Assembly: GCA_001970955.1 (NCBI GenBank)
Contig: MPUH01000344.1
Location: forward strand, 1 to 63,745
DNA length: 63,745 bases
DNA from: Stentor coeruleus
Lineage: Eukaryota > Ciliophora > Heterotrichea > Heterotrichida > Stentoridae
Direction: 5' to 3'
Under the pieces are notes generated by a model that saw nothing but the letters and a program-made list of their open reading frames with translations, searched no databases and was not told where the DNA came from. Shown here one piece after another: positions 1-11,663 of this stretch (the first letter of the stretch is position 1; the number at the start of each line of letters is the position of its first letter). Position numbers and translations under genes: made by a program.

Positions 1-3000
1 CATCATGCATTAATGGCTGTTCTTATTGGGGAAGCTGTTCTGCTTGTCTCTATTCTGATTGCAGTTCCTGTGAAGATTTTGAAAGTAATTGTCAAGGAGG
101 TGCACCTCGATGTATTCCTAATAAATACTCTTTGGGTACTTCTCGAACTTGCTGTAACTCTAATTGCGCAACATGCTTTGGAGAAAATATTCAATGCTTA
201 TCCTGCAATGATGGCTTTTATTTAATAGGTCTAGCATGCTTAGAAAAATGCCCTCTTGGATTTACCACTCAAGGATCATCATGCATCAAAAATTCTTCCG
301 ATCAATTTTTAGATTTATCTTTTGATTCAATAATCCTCAATGATGTCCATGATTCTTTAAGTAACATTATATTTTCTTCAGGCTCCACTTCTAAGTTTTA
401 TCAGAATTTTGAAAATAATAATCCAATTCCATCTAAACAAAGAGGCTATTTTTTTTCTACAAGCTCTACTATGACATCGTCAAATGTAATTTTCCCTTAC
501 AATTTTACATTATGTTTTTATGTAAAACCCATCCAATTAGGAATTATTTTCCAGAAAAGCACAATGAATTTTATTTTAAATTCATTATATCTCATGACTT
601 CAATTGGATGGATACAAGCAAATATAGAAATAATTTTAAATACTTGGATGATCATTGCTTATTGCTTTCAAACAGATTGGAATCTTCAAGGCACACTTAA
701 AATTTATTTAAATGGGAATGAAGTTTATTTAAAAACAGCATCCAATACTATTTTCCTTGATTCCTTATCAATAATTTCATTAGGTAATTTTGTACTAGGT
801 GAAAGTTCATTTATTGGATTTACTGGATTTATATGGAAAATTCAAGGTTTTTCATGCGAGATAACTACAGCAAATTTTCAATTAGCTTTATGTAGTACTA
901 GTTCTGATACTAATTGCGTATCAATTTGCTCAAATACTGAATATTTTTCTGGAAATCAGTGCATACTCTGCTCAGCTGCCTGCGTTTTTGGTTGTGTGAA
1001 TAATTATGACTGCAATTTTTGTGGTGATTTGTGTGAACATTGTGATAATTTTAATAATGGCTGTAAGGAATGTGTAATAAACGCAATACTTATTGGTACA
1101 TCTTGTCAATGTAAACAAAAATACTTTTTTGATAGAATATCATTATCGTGCATTCCTTGTATGGATAATTGCCTAGTTTGCGAAAATTCTTCTACTTGTC
1201 TAGAATGCACTATTCCATCAACTTATGGAGCTTTATGTACCCCCTGTCATTCTTCATGCTTATCTTGCTTAGGACCATCATATTATGAATGTACTCAATG
1301 CATATTTTATAACCTCAAAGGAGTATGCCTTGAAGATTGCCCATTAGGTTTTGTGAAATCTGAAAATCTTTGTATTAACATTAATGAATCAAGTCCTATA
1401 ATAAAATTTGATTTCATGAGTGTAGGAAACGAGTTTGTAGATAAGGTTAATTCACTTAAAGCAAATCTTGTTTCAAGTGGAAAAATAAGAAGACTTTCTG
1501 AATCAATGCCTTTTCCTGTGTTTTTAAGAGGACTTTATTTCCCAGGACAATCTGCATTAAAAGTTGAACTCAGTAATCAGATGATGCTTGCTAGTATTTT
1601 CGTATTTTCTTTATGGATTAATCCTTATAGTGATTCTTCATTAATTATAAGCAAATATGCGAATAATATTATGCAATTTCAAATATCGCTAAACAATTAT
1701 TTCATTATCGCTCAAATCAAAACAAATAATATATATAAAGTAGAATCATCAACAGAAATAATTAATAATTACTGGAATCATATTTTTATCTCTGTTAATC
1801 AAGATACAATTACACTTATAACTAACAATTTAATTGCTGGCCAGACTAATTTTTTTGAATCAGTTTTTGTTGATTTGCTTTATTCAGAATTATTTATTGG
1901 GTCAACTCAAGAAATAGATAATACATATGTTGGGTTTATATATACAATAGAAACTTATAATTATATACCAAATATTGATTTTTTAATAACAAATGTATGT
2001 AATACTTGTGATTTGTGTCCAAGTATTAATAAATGCATACCTCTTTGTACAATTTATGAATATTGGGATAACACATCTAGAAAATGCGAAAAATGTCCTG
2101 AAACTTGCTCTGTTGCTTGTAAATCGTTGGACAAATGTAGTCTATGCGCTGATTATGCATGCAATAAATGCTCAAGTTTTGATTTTTTTTCCTGTAGTGA
2201 ATGTCAGGTAGATTATGAAATCGAATATAGCAATTCAACATGTTTACCTTGTAATAAAGGTGATTATTATGAAAATTCTACTAAAAAATGCATAAAATGC
2301 CCAGTCCAATGCTTAGAATGTATTTCAAAGAATTCTTGTACAGAATGTATAGAAAATAGTAGTTTAGTTAGTAATAAATGTGTGTGTGATCAAGGTTATC
2401 ATTTAACAACAATATGTGAACGGAATATTTTTAATGCTTTAATATCAATAACTGAAGACAATATAATAACACTCTCATTTTCTGAAGAACTTAAAAAAAG
2501 CTTAAAATCAAAAAATATTTATCTTACTACTGATAAAGAAAAGCTTCACTTTGATATGGAAACTATATCTATATCTAAATATAAAATAACTCCAATACTT
2601 TTAGATTTTTATGATGAAAATATGATTCTTGTAATTAAATTTGTAGGAAATATTATTTCAACTTCTAATTCACTTCTTTCTAAAGATCCATTATCAGTTC
2701 GCTTATTCTTAACTGATGAAATGAAAAATAAAATTACAATTGAAAAAAAGGCTGAAGAGGCTAGAGCCATAGCTAAAATAGGAATCACTTCAGGTATTGC
2801 AATAACTTTGGGTTTAAGCTTTCTATCTTTTGATCCTTCTTCATTTTTCGACTTTCTTAACACAGCTGAAATGTTTTATGCTGCTGTTATTTTTGAACAA
2901 GATCTTAACCTTATCTTATCAAGATTTTTATTATCACTTAGAACAGCTGATTTGATACCTAATATTTTTCAATATTTTATTGAAAAAAATGAAGGTGTAG

Positions 3001-3933
3001 AAATGCCTCCTAAATTACAAACCCTAGGCTTCGATACAAATTTAAGTTTACTAAATGCTGGTGCACAGCTTATAACATTTACTATTTTTATTGCAAATTT
3101 GATTTTTATCAAGCTACTTTCTAATTTTAAATGCTTAGAAAAACGTTTAGAAAGATTTAGAAAATCATATAGATATGGAGTATTTTTACGTTTTTGGATT
3201 CAAACATATTTTGAACTTCTGATAATCTGCACATTTGGACTAAGATATAATCATTGGGAAAATAGTACTCAAAAAGGTGATGGAACACTTTGTATTCTTA
3301 TCTTTGTAATGTTTATTAAGGCCTTGCAAATATTTGGACTATGTATTTTTTTTTATACTTTATTTAAAGAATCACTTATAAAATCTGAAGAAGAAATTAA
3401 AGATTTTGAGTCACGTTTTGGTACATTTTTTGAAGAATTTCATAAGGATGGAATTCAGAATAAGTTTTTTTACTTTTTATATATCCTAAGACGGATAGTT
3501 TTAGTGCTAACTTTCCACTTTTCACCTGATAAAGGTTTGCAATTAGCTTTTGCAATAGGTTTTAGTATTATTGTAAGGAATATTTTAGATATCTTTATAT
3601 GTGATTTGTGTCAGAATATTTAAAGTCGCAGGTATAAATTTTTACCATTTTATTAATGAGATTATTATAGGGGCTTTTTATTTTGTTATTCTAGTAGAAT
3701 CATTAAAAACAGAAAATAAAATGAGTGAAAATAGTGCTAGAATTTGTATTTATTTTATTATATCAGCATGGGCTTTGAACATTAGTTATAGTTTTTTTTA
3801 TAGCATCGTTTTAATATCAGGCAAAATTTGGACTTTAATAGTGAATCGAAGAGAAAGGAAAATTGGAGAAGCATATAGGGCAAAAACTTTTCCTGAAAAT
3901 GATATGAAAGATGCTTGCCAAGAAAAGAATTAG
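1..3933 (+). CDS. Large Cys-rich multi-pass membrane protein, 5'-truncated by the window edge
   Basis: The reading frame is already open at base 3 and Cys-rich there, so the gene starts outside the window. An ATG at 132 exists but is internal. Exons are <3..3572 and 3589..3933, joined across a 16-nt intron; without splicing the frame stops at 3623 in the middle of a membrane segment. The product has furin/EGF-like Cys-rich repeats (many CxxC and CxxxC pairs), two roughly 200-residue blocks that look like LamG/concanavalin-type beta sandwiches between Cys-rich stretches, and a C-terminal third with several hydrophobic helices ending in a short basic tail. This is the architecture of giant ciliate surface proteins: Cys-rich ectodomain plus C-terminal multi-pass region. 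Function is unknown; adhesion or sensing at the cell surface is only an inference. Confidence 0.85.
3573..3588 (+). other. 16-nt spliceosomal intron
   Basis: GTAAGGAATATTTTAG. Removing it fuses the frame ending at 3623 to the hydrophobic frame that runs to 3933. The 3601 start of the downstream ORF is a GTG and not a real start. Confidence 0.85.
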
Positions 3934-4122
3934 ATTTAGAATTGGTTATGATAAATTTTTAAGATAACAACTAAAACAAATATTATAACATCTGAATTAG
4001 TATAAAAAATATACTTTATTCTTTATAGAAGTATTATTTATAATTGAATATTTCAAATGATATATTTAAGTCTCTTAATATTATTTTCTTTGATAGCATG
4101 GCATGATTTATGATATATAAAG

Positions 4123-4282
4123 TGAAATTTAAATTTTGATAACTTTATAGAATAGATTCTTATCTAAGAATCTTCAAGAAATTGTTTTGATCTTAGTATT
4201 CATGAAATTTGAATTTTGATAACTTTATAGAATTGATTCTTATCTAAGAATCTTCAAGGAATTGTTTTTGTCTTAGTATTCA
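4123..4282. repeat. Two-copy 80-bp direct tandem repeat with internal palindrome
   Basis: Units 4123-4202 and 4203-4282 differ at only a few positions. Each contains GATTCTTATCTAAGAATC, an 8-bp inverted repeat with a 2-nt centre, so each unit can form a hairpin. A third start of the unit (TGAAATT) is visible at 4283. It lies in the 708-bp gap between two convergent genes (3934-4641), in which I see nothing else; a role in 3'-end formation is speculative. Confidence 0.85.
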
Positions 4283-4641
4283 TGAAATTATATGTGTAGG
4301 ATATACTAATTGATAGATTTATTAGTTTAAGTATTTATACCTTATTACCACTTTTAAATCTGATTTCAGTATTTTCCGTCTCTTCAATAACTATTCCCTT
4401 TCTTATATAAAATATTGTTTTTTCATCTAAAACAAAATAAAATCCTTTAAATTCTTAGTATCAGCCTTGAAATTAAGCATTTCAATCAAGTAAAAAAAAA
4501 AATTATATTTTTTTCCCATTAAAACTTAAACTTATCTATTTTCTTTATCTAATATTATAATATTTCCTCAAGAATATCATTTTCAAAGCTATAAGCGTAT
4601 TATTTCAATTTAAATATTTACCTTTATAATTATCCAAATAA

Positions 4642-4932
4642 TTAATCATCCCCATGCAATGGCCTGACATAGAAGAAGGGCTCAACATGGTTTGTTGGGA
4701 ATAAATCAACTTTTTTCACGCTTAACACCACTTGTGATTGAGTTTTATAGTGAAATGCTACATCTTTCTGATAATCATCTCGACGGGGCAATTCCACTGA
4801 AATCGCCCCTTTAATAGTTTTTGAGTTTATTTTCTCTCGCATTCTACCCAAGAAACCTTTTTTATGATCTTTATCTCTTAAAGAATTCATTGTTCTAAAA
4901 TTCTTATCAACTCCCGATCTTTCAGTTTCCAT
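4642..4932 (-). CDS. Small basic protein of unknown function (96 aa)
   Basis: ATG at 4932 follows TATAATATA directly, the start context seen at many genes here, and the frame ends in TAA. The protein is hydrophilic, rich in Lys, Arg and Asp, with no signal peptide or membrane segment. The middle is strongly basic (residues about 15-45) and the C-terminal half has a more folded-looking beta-type pattern (QSQVVLSVKKVDLFP). I recognise no family. Composition and start context favour a real gene, but it is short, so it could be a chance ORF. It converges with the membrane-protein gene that ends at 3933. Confidence 0.55.
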   Translation of the reverse strand: METERSGVDKNFRTMNSLRDKDHKKGFLGRMREKINSKTIKGAISVELPRRDDYQKDVAFHYKTQSQVVLSVKKVDLFPTNHVEPFFYVRPLHGDD

Positions 4933-5502
4933 TATATTATAATATACATTTTAAATATCAACTTTAAATTTTAGCAAATACTGCTATTAAATTTCATCAA
5001 TAATTCATCTTAAATATTGCTTAGAGAGAGATAAGTTTATTAAGATATGGTTATCATAACTAAGATAATATTAATAAAATTGATCTCTTACTATAAAAAA
5101 ATATTATTATAAAGATTTGAAATATTTTACTTTTAGAGTTTGTTTATAGTAATGTTTTAAGCATTTTATATATTGGTTATGGGATATGAAAATAATATAT
5201 TTATTATAAGCAAAACAAGTAGGTCAAATGAGTATTTTTAATAAGTATGAATTAGTGTATGTAAATTATAATATGAATATCGCTTTGAGAATATTTATAA
5301 TTTTTTTTTTAGATAAGATGTGTTATTTTCCTAAAAGATTTGTAAAACTGGGATATTTAAGTTAAGTTTATTATTCCAAAACTCTAAAATAAATGCAGTT
5401 TTTAACCTCAATTTAAAATTGTATAAGCTTTTGTATTACTTCACAAGATTTTTTCCAATTTTTTAATAATCAAATTATCTATTTCTATATCTAAAAGAAA
5501 AA
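4933..5502. other. Gene-free stretch
   Basis: AT-rich DNA with no convincing ORF, repeat or RNA. It combines the upstream flank of the minus-strand gene starting at 4932 with the downstream flank of the minus-strand gene ending at 5503. Confidence 0.6.
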
Positions 5503-6147
5503 CTATGGGTTATTTAATACCTCTGGAATTTCTTTATCACTTTTTCCATCGATTATAAGATTTTTAGCTTTTTTCGACAGCTTTTTTATAATCTTTTGTT
5601 GATCTTTAAGGTTTTTCTTTAAATAATATATCATATCTCTTTTTCTTTCAGCTTCTTTTTTCAAAACTTGCTTGTTTTTCTCGTTAAATCGTTGAGAGGC
5701 TTGTGATGGCATGCATTGGAAATTATTTAAATCTGAATCAAAATTAAAACTGTCGTTAATTACTTTTTTGAGTTTGTCATTTTCATCTAAATTTATGCAT
5801 TCAACTTTGAATTGTAACCATTTCCATCGTTTTCTTTTAATATCTTGGCAAATTTCATATCCTAAAGAATAGTTCATATTTCCAGTAATTAATCCTCCGT
5901 CCTCAAGTTCTCCTTGATAAATCCATTTACAGCCTAAAAAACCAACATTCCCAACAGTAAGTGATTGCGAAAAACATGATTCACAAGAAACCTTAGTAAA
6001 TTCTTCAAAGTAGTCAAAATTCATATTAGTCCCAATAAACAGATAGAACTTCTTTTTATTGACATCACATATCAGATTCTTACATCTGCATTCAAAATAA
6101 GCACCTTTGCGCTCAGGAATTTCAGCTCGATTGCTTTCAGAATCCAT
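5503..6147 (-). CDS. Unknown protein with N-terminal Cys pairs and basic C-terminal helix (214 aa)
   Basis: ATG at 6147, stop TAG. Residues about 18-60 carry paired cysteines (CRCKNLIC, CESC) in a beta-rich context. Residues about 60-115 contain aromatic and Gly motifs (GFLGCKWIYQGELEDGG, RKRWKWLQF) that suggest a small beta domain. The last 60 residues are Lys-rich and probably helical or coiled-coil. There is no signal peptide or membrane segment. I do not recognise the family; the Cys pairs could bind metal but no standard zinc-finger spacing is complete. Coding composition is convincing. It lies on the same strand as the lipase-like gene that begins at 7993. Confidence 0.75.
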   Translation of the reverse strand: MDSESNRAEIPERKGAYFECRCKNLICDVNKKKFYLFIGTNMNFDYFEEFTKVSCESCFSQSLTVGNVGFLGCKWIYQGELEDGGLITGNMNYSLGYEICQDIKRKRWKWLQFKVECINLDENDKLKKVINDSFNFDSDLNNFQCMPSQASQRFNEKNKQVLKKEAERKRDMIYYLKKNLKDQQKIIKKLSKKAKNLIIDGKSDKEIPEVLNNP

Positions 6148-6382
6148 ATTGTCTAGAAAATAATTATTTCTTCAGATCCAATACTGACCATAAGCAAATA
6201 CAATATGATCATTTGCCTGAAACAAAAGCAACTACCCATAAAAAATTCCCTTTAAAACAAAGACTATAAATCTTATCTAAACTTTTAAATCATATACATA
6301 ATATTAATAATCTATTATAATTCACTAATATTAATCTCCGTTTATAGAGAAAATTATCTTACCTTAACTCAAACATAATTAT

Positions 6383-7993
6383 TTAAGAAGTTATATCAAA
6401 CATCTCTTGAAAGAATTTTACAGTGTGCTTATAAAACTTCTTAAATTCTTTTAACCCACCTGGTACTACAAAGTTTAAGCAACCATGAGAAATTGCACTG
6501 AAAATAGCTGCTTTTGCATTGACTTTAGCATTTACAAGTTTTTCTAGATAATTCAAACAATCATCATGAAGTGGATCATCTTCACCGAAAATCATCCGTA
6601 TAGGAGGAAGTCTTTTTAGAAGCTCATCATCAGCTTGATATGGGGAGATAAAAATGTCTTTTATTGGATCAAGGTTTGGGTCTTGTATATAGCTGCTCAA
6701 GCAAATTTTCAAAAATGTATGAGGTAGTAGCTTATCCTCTAAAGCTAAATGAACAGATTTCGAATAATGATTAATATCAAGTCTTATAGCAGGGTAAGTT
6801 AGCATAATCCCCTGAGGTCTCTGCACATTCTCTATCAATATTTTATAACTCAAAGCTGCAGCCAAATTACCTCCCGCTGAGTCTCCTGTTATAATGATTT
6901 TCTTAGGATTTACACCAATAGTACGAGCATATTTAATAACCCAATTATAAGCTTGCCATACATCATCAAGAGCTCTAGGATAAGGATATTTTGGGGCAAG
7001 TTTATAATCAACAGAAAAAATAGGTACTCCAATATCGTGAGCCCATTTTCTTGTATAAACTTCATGAGAAGATGATGTCATGCTAATAAACCCCCCGCCG
7101 TGGATATGAAAAATCACTTTGTTTGGAATATTTTTACTATTTTTCCCATCTCTTAGTCCACAGCAAGCATTATCATTTTGTTTATTGAAAATTATATTCG
7201 TTGAAATTACTCGAATTGGAATATAGTTGACGATTTCTTCAAAGGAAAAATCGGTTGGACCATTTTCCAACACCCCGGTAAGGACATGTGGGGCTGTTCG
7301 TGGGACGTATATTAGACGGCTTTCTTCTACGCTTTTTAGGATTATTCTTAGGGCTTTGCTGCAGAGCCAGGAGTCTAGGAGGTTCCAAGTCATGATAGCC
7401 ACTTCTACATTTGGATTTGCGTATGACAGCTTGCATTGCTTTCTTGCTGCTTTTCTGAAGAAAAAGTAGTACATTGCCCCAACCCCAGCTACGAGATGCC
7501 TTTTAAAAAAGCTTTTTTCAGCAACACTTGTTGAAACAAAAGCTTGACCAAGGATTACAAACTGAAGAAAATTTTTGTATTTTTTTCTAAACTCTTTAGA
7601 ATCTCCCATATCAACATATTCAATATTCTTATCCAGTAACACCCAGCGTTCATGGGTTTTGTCTAGCCAACATAAATCATCTTCAGGCATCTGATAAGCA
7701 AAGTCCATAATCTCATTAATTGACTTCATCTTTGAAGTTAAGACTACAATTTTTCTAGCTTTTGATGGGGTTAAGGATGACCATTTTCTTGAAGTGTTAT
7801 AGAATTTGTTTAAATATTTGAAAAGTGCCTCTTCAACAAGCTGCTGAGCTTTTTCGTTTTTTGGAACTCCTGATAAAGATAAAAGCTTGTTTTCTATTTC
7901 GGTAAGAACTGAGAGAAGCTCATAAACTGACTCTTCATAATTCCATTTCCCTATGACTGATGAGATTTTCCCAAATATTTCGAGGTCACTCAT
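6383..7993 (-). CDS. Hormone-sensitive-lipase-like alpha/beta hydrolase (536 aa)
   Basis: A carboxylester/neutral lipid hydrolase of the HSL branch (bacterial family IV lipases). The oxyanion-hole motif HGGG is at 298-301. The nucleophile elbow GDSAGG is at 370-375 with Ser372. The acid residue lies in FGEDDPLHDDC (Asp473 most likely), and the catalytic His503 is in SHGCLNF. The catalytic core spans roughly residues 240-536. Residues 1-230 form a helical N-terminal domain comparable to the N-domain of animal HSL (LIPE). All catalytic residues are present, so activity is expected. The substrate (acylglycerol, sterol ester or wax ester) cannot be read from sequence. No signal peptide is seen, so it is probably cytosolic or lipid-droplet-associated. 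The start ATG follows an AT-rich leader. Confidence 0.93.
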   Translation of the reverse strand: MSDLEIFGKISSVIGKWNYEESVYELLSVLTEIENKLLSLSGVPKNEKAQQLVEEALFKYLNKFYNTSRKWSSLTPSKARKIVVLTSKMKSINEIMDFAYQMPEDDLCWLDKTHERWVLLDKNIEYVDMGDSKEFRKKYKNFLQFVILGQAFVSTSVAEKSFFKRHLVAGVGAMYYFFFRKAARKQCKLSYANPNVEVAIMTWNLLDSWLCSKALRIILKSVEESRLIYVPRTAPHVLTGVLENGPTDFSFEEIVNYIPIRVISTNIIFNKQNDNACCGLRDGKNSKNIPNKVIFHIHGGGFISMTSSSHEVYTRKWAHDIGVPIFSVDYKLAPKYPYPRALDDVWQAYNWVIKYARTIGVNPKKIIITGDSAGGNLAAALSYKILIENVQRPQGIMLTYPAIRLDINHYSKSVHLALEDKLLPHTFLKICLSSYIQDPNLDPIKDIFISPYQADDELLKRLPPIRMIFGEDDPLHDDCLNYLEKLVNAKVNAKAAIFSAISHGCLNFVVPGGLKEFKKFYKHTVKFFQEMFDITS

Positions 7994-8406
7994 ATTTAAT
8001 AGGCGTTTAGTGTTTTTTTTTTGTTAGTTGATATAGGAAAAGATTATTTTTTTGTTGAAAATATCATGTGGGCTATGGAAGGTAAGATTGTATGAGAGAA
8101 TATTGGAGTTTGTTGATTAGAGGATAAGATTAGATTATATATAATTTTTAAAATGAGACTATGCTGGAGAAATCATTAATTTTATAAATAATTTATTTGT
8201 AAGTTATTATAAATGTTTGATATCGAAATTACATGCTAAACTCTTGGTTTTTAATAAATCTTTTAATAAATCTTCTAAAAACTTTGCTTAACTCCATTTT
8301 TCTATTGAAAACAATTTTTTCCATAAATTTTTAATTGTATCTTTTCTTGACAAAATAACAAAAATTAACTTTATTACAGTTTATTGTAACTTAAATACTA
8401 ATTAAA
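7994..8406. other. Divergent intergenic region
   Basis: This 413-bp gap carries both promoters of the divergent lipase and first arrestin genes. Its left half is G/T-rich and its right half A/C-rich on the plus strand, matching the gene-oriented skew seen at other divergent gaps. No discrete motif can be assigned. Confidence 0.5.
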
Positions 8407-9678
8407 ATGGGAGGAAATTCTTCTAAGTATAACAAAATAGGAGGCATTCATGTGCAGTTAGAAAAAAATTCTTATATAGGAGGAGAAATAATGACAGGAG
8501 TTATCCACATATCCTTAACATCACCAATACCTCCATGTTACCTAGAATTTCAATTTAAAGGTAAAGAATACACTTACTGGATTGAAAGGCGTACTAATGG
8601 TAAAACTACTCGTACATACAGATATGTAGGCAATACCCAAGTATGTAAAGTTCGTTATAACATGATGAAATGGGATTTCCCTCTGAATTCTGGAGGTTAC
8701 AGCATCCCTTTTACATTTCAAACCCCAACAGGAATTCCTGGAAGTTTTTATTATACATTAGGTTCTACCCAAGCCATGATCTACTACTCAGTTTATGGCA
8801 AACTTATCAGCAACACCGAAAAACTCAAAGGTAAAACTAGAGTTAACATAAACCAAAACCCAAGTTCATACAAAACTAACATCAACATTACAAAAAATGC
8901 TAAATTATCTACTTGGTGCTGTTCACCTAAAGGTATCCTAACAATGCAAGTTCATTGGCCACAAGATACATATTCCCCAAGTCAACTTATAGAATGCTTA
9001 CTTGAAATAGATAACTCACAATGCAAACTTCCTGTGACAAGTGTTACAGCAAAACTTTATTACAATTTACGCATACTATGTAATGAAGGGATGCATCATT
9101 TTAGTTCTGAAGTGTTACTTAATGCAAATTTCGATAGACAAGTTCAACCTGGAGAAAAAGCTATGGGGCAAAATTCTATAAGAATGCAATTGGATATTAG
9201 TAGTATGCGTAATAAAATATCTAATCTCCATACAACTCATGGGAAACTTATAGAATGTGCTTTTCTTATAGAAGTTAAAGCACAAACTAATGGAAGTTGT
9301 ATGTGTTGTGGAGATAGTTCAAGTATTACTTCTAATTTTGTTATTGTCCCTGATAATATTTCTCCTTTAGCTCAAGTTGTTATACCAACTGGATGGAGTC
9401 CACAGATTTATAATACAGTTTCTATGGTTTATGATAGTAGATATGAGGTTGGGCCAAGTGGAAATTATAATATAAACCAACCACAAGGATATGTACAAGC
9501 TAATAATATCCCAAGTTATGATCAGATTGCTCCTGTGGTTGATTATAGAAATAATTTACAGATTGCGCCTAGTTATGAGACTGTTGTAAAAAACTCTCAG
9601 AGGATTGAGGAAATTAATAATACTACCGCTATTGAACCTTATCTTGAAAATATTGATAATCCAGGGATGAAGGAATAA
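8407..9678 (+). CDS. Arrestin-domain protein, paralogue 1 of 6 (423 aa)
   Basis: Alpha-arrestin (ARRDC-like) fold. The N-domain has GGEIMTGVIHISL, LEFQFKGKE and the Pro/Gly-rich PFTFQTPTGIPGSFYY strand; the C-domain begins near residue 175 with a TWCC motif and ends near residue 320. The N-terminus MGGNSSKY fits an N-myristoylation signal (Gly2, Ser6), suggesting membrane tethering. Two Cys clusters (WCC near 175, CMCC near 300) recur in several paralogues. A conserved GWSP...YDSRYEVG segment precedes a Tyr/Pro-rich tail of about 70 residues. Arrestins are adaptors that bind receptors or transporters and recruit trafficking or ubiquitin machinery; the cargo here is unknown. No PPxY motif is present. 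Confidence 0.92.
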   Translation: MGGNSSKYNKIGGIHVQLEKNSYIGGEIMTGVIHISLTSPIPPCYLEFQFKGKEYTYWIERRTNGKTTRTYRYVGNTQVCKVRYNMMKWDFPLNSGGYSIPFTFQTPTGIPGSFYYTLGSTQAMIYYSVYGKLISNTEKLKGKTRVNINQNPSSYKTNINITKNAKLSTWCCSPKGILTMQVHWPQDTYSPSQLIECLLEIDNSQCKLPVTSVTAKLYYNLRILCNEGMHHFSSEVLLNANFDRQVQPGEKAMGQNSIRMQLDISSMRNKISNLHTTHGKLIECAFLIEVKAQTNGSCMCCGDSSSITSNFVIVPDNISPLAQVVIPTGWSPQIYNTVSMVYDSRYEVGPSGNYNINQPQGYVQANNIPSYDQIAPVVDYRNNLQIAPSYETVVKNSQRIEEINNTTAIEPYLENIDNPGMKE

Positions 9679-10124
9679 GAAAGATTAGTTTTTAATAATT
9701 TTAGGGGAGTTTAGATGCTTATTTTGTGTAGGATGAGTTTTAATTAGATATTATAGAGAATTTTTTTTAGGATGGAATAATGATATCAATGAAAATGCGG
9801 ATTTTTAGGTAATATTGAGATTAAAACAGGAATACTAGTGCTGATCAATTTTATTGCTTAGTTTCCTTTGATATTATGACTAGCATGCATCAAATTAGTG
9901 ATTGCTATAATTTATTTCTTTGGTAAAATTTATAAGGAAATAAAAATATCTGTATTCAACTTACTTCATACTTTTTTTTCGATCTTGACAGGTTTTTATT
10001 TATGTTATGATGATGTTAGTTTATAAATGCCATAAGAACAAAACTAAAATCTCACATTATATCAAATATGATTTAAAGTCTTTAATGCTCTAGTAAATTC
10101 TATTTAAATATTCTTTAAGAAAAT
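9679..10124. other. Intergenic gap between arrestin genes 1 and 2
   Basis: 446 bp. G/T-rich just after the stop at 9678 (downstream flank), then mixed AT-rich sequence to the next ATG. No feature seen. Confidence 0.5.
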
Positions 10125-11321
10125 ATGGGAGCAAAATCTGTTAAGCCCGAGTCTGTGAAAATTGCTGGAGAAGTGTACTTTGAAATGCCGAAATACATTT
10201 ATTATACAGGAGAGTCTATTGAAGGAGATATTTGCTTTACTGCAATAGAAGAACTACCTCCAAGTGTTTTGGAATTCCAATTTAAAGGTAAAGAGACAAC
10301 ATCAACAGGAAAATGTTTTTCAGTACCAGTTCGTTTAGCAAGAGATTTCTATATCGGAGAAGTTTATGCGTGCAGAGTTCCGTTTAATTTAATGCGATGG
10401 GACAACCCAATTGCTCCAGGTAAATACACAATTCCTTTTAGCTATAGTATTCAAGAAATTCTTCCTGGAAGTTTTAATTTTACTCAAGGAAGAAACCAAG
10501 CTCGGATTTATTACTCAATGCATGCAAAGCTTATTAATAGAAATTCAGTCATAAAAGGGAAAACTGAAATCAGAATTATAAACAGTACGAAAGAAGTCCC
10601 AGTAAATATAGACATAACAGAAAATATACAAATATTTTCGTGGAATTGTCAACCTCTTGGGTTTATTGGGTTAAGGTTTCTTGCTTTAAAAGATCTTTAT
10701 TATACTGATGAAAGTATAAATTTCTGTTTGGAAATTGATAATTCAAAAGGAAACTTAATGGTAGAAGGAGTGCTTCATGAATTAATCGTAGAAGTTACGT
10801 TGTTGAATAATTTGTTAAAGACTAAAACTGTGAAAAAATGTGTTTATAATCATTATACTAATGTTATGTTACTGCCAAGACAAAAATGTATTCAAGATCA
10901 GGCTGTTAAGTTGACTATTCCATTAGAAGAAATTGAGGGAATTCTAATAGATTTACATAGTGTTTGGAGTAGTTTGATTCAAACAAATTTCTATATAAAA
11001 GTTGCAGCGCATACAGAAAAAAAATTTGGATTTCATAGTAATTTTCCAGAATTATCAGCAGTTGTAAAAATCCTACCTGTAATACATTGCGAACCTAGTA
11101 TGCCTGAAATTCTTGAGCCAAAATTCTTATTGGATAAAAAATCAAAAAATGATAAAAATGATAAAAAATTACTACAAGATTATATTAAAATGTTTGAAAA
11201 TGCTGAAGATGCTAATTGTGAAAGCTTTTATACTGATGATTCAGGTGAGATAGAAAATCCAAAGTTGTATAGGAATAATAATGATACTGATCATATTGCC
11301 AATAAATATTGGTTTAATTAA
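10125..11321 (+). CDS. Arrestin-domain protein, paralogue 2 of 6, divergent (398 aa)
   Basis: Same two-domain arrestin fold (LEFQFKGKE near residue 50; YTIPFSYSIQEILPGSFNF; C-domain from about residue 165), but the most divergent of the plus-strand copies. The N-terminus MGAKSVKP has Val at position 6, which fits the classical myristoylation signal poorly. The WCC and CMCC cysteine clusters of paralogue 1 are absent or reduced (WNC near 170; the second cluster lost), as is the PPGWNP/YEVG tail motif. The C-terminus is instead Lys/Asp/Asn-rich (residues about 335-398). This suggests a changed partner or a lost metal or acyl site. It lies between paralogues 1 and 3 and is transcribed as paralogue 1. 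Confidence 0.9.
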   Translation: MGAKSVKPESVKIAGEVYFEMPKYIYYTGESIEGDICFTAIEELPPSVLEFQFKGKETTSTGKCFSVPVRLARDFYIGEVYACRVPFNLMRWDNPIAPGKYTIPFSYSIQEILPGSFNFTQGRNQARIYYSMHAKLINRNSVIKGKTEIRIINSTKEVPVNIDITENIQIFSWNCQPLGFIGLRFLALKDLYYTDESINFCLEIDNSKGNLMVEGVLHELIVEVTLLNNLLKTKTVKKCVYNHYTNVMLLPRQKCIQDQAVKLTIPLEEIEGILIDLHSVWSSLIQTNFYIKVAAHTEKKFGFHSNFPELSAVVKILPVIHCEPSMPEILEPKFLLDKKSKNDKNDKKLLQDYIKMFENAEDANCESFYTDDSGEIENPKLYRNNNDTDHIANKYWFN

Positions 11322-11663
11322 TAGGTAAATAAATTCAAATGATGCAAAAATTATTTGAGATGTTGTGATAAGTAAATTAGCTAAAAAATACTGTTGTATA
11401 AAATTTAATATTTATGCGATTTGTTGCCCTAAATTTGTATGTAAAATATACTCCAAAACTACATCTCCAAATACAAAAAAATTCCAATTTTTTTAAACAC
11501 AAAAACTCATAAAATTCTACCCATTTCTCATATTCCATTATATCTTAAAACCTATAAGCCCATCATCATTTCTAAAATCTCAATCCTCAAACCTTTCTTA
11601 TCTTCATCTTTTCTATCTAAATCTAATTTATTCAATAAGCATTATTATATGAGTTCTTTATTA
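11322..11663. other. Convergent intergenic gap
   Basis: 342 bp between convergent arrestin genes 2 and 3. The right-hand 200 bp are A/C-rich on the plus strand, as expected downstream of a minus-strand gene. No feature seen. Confidence 0.5.
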
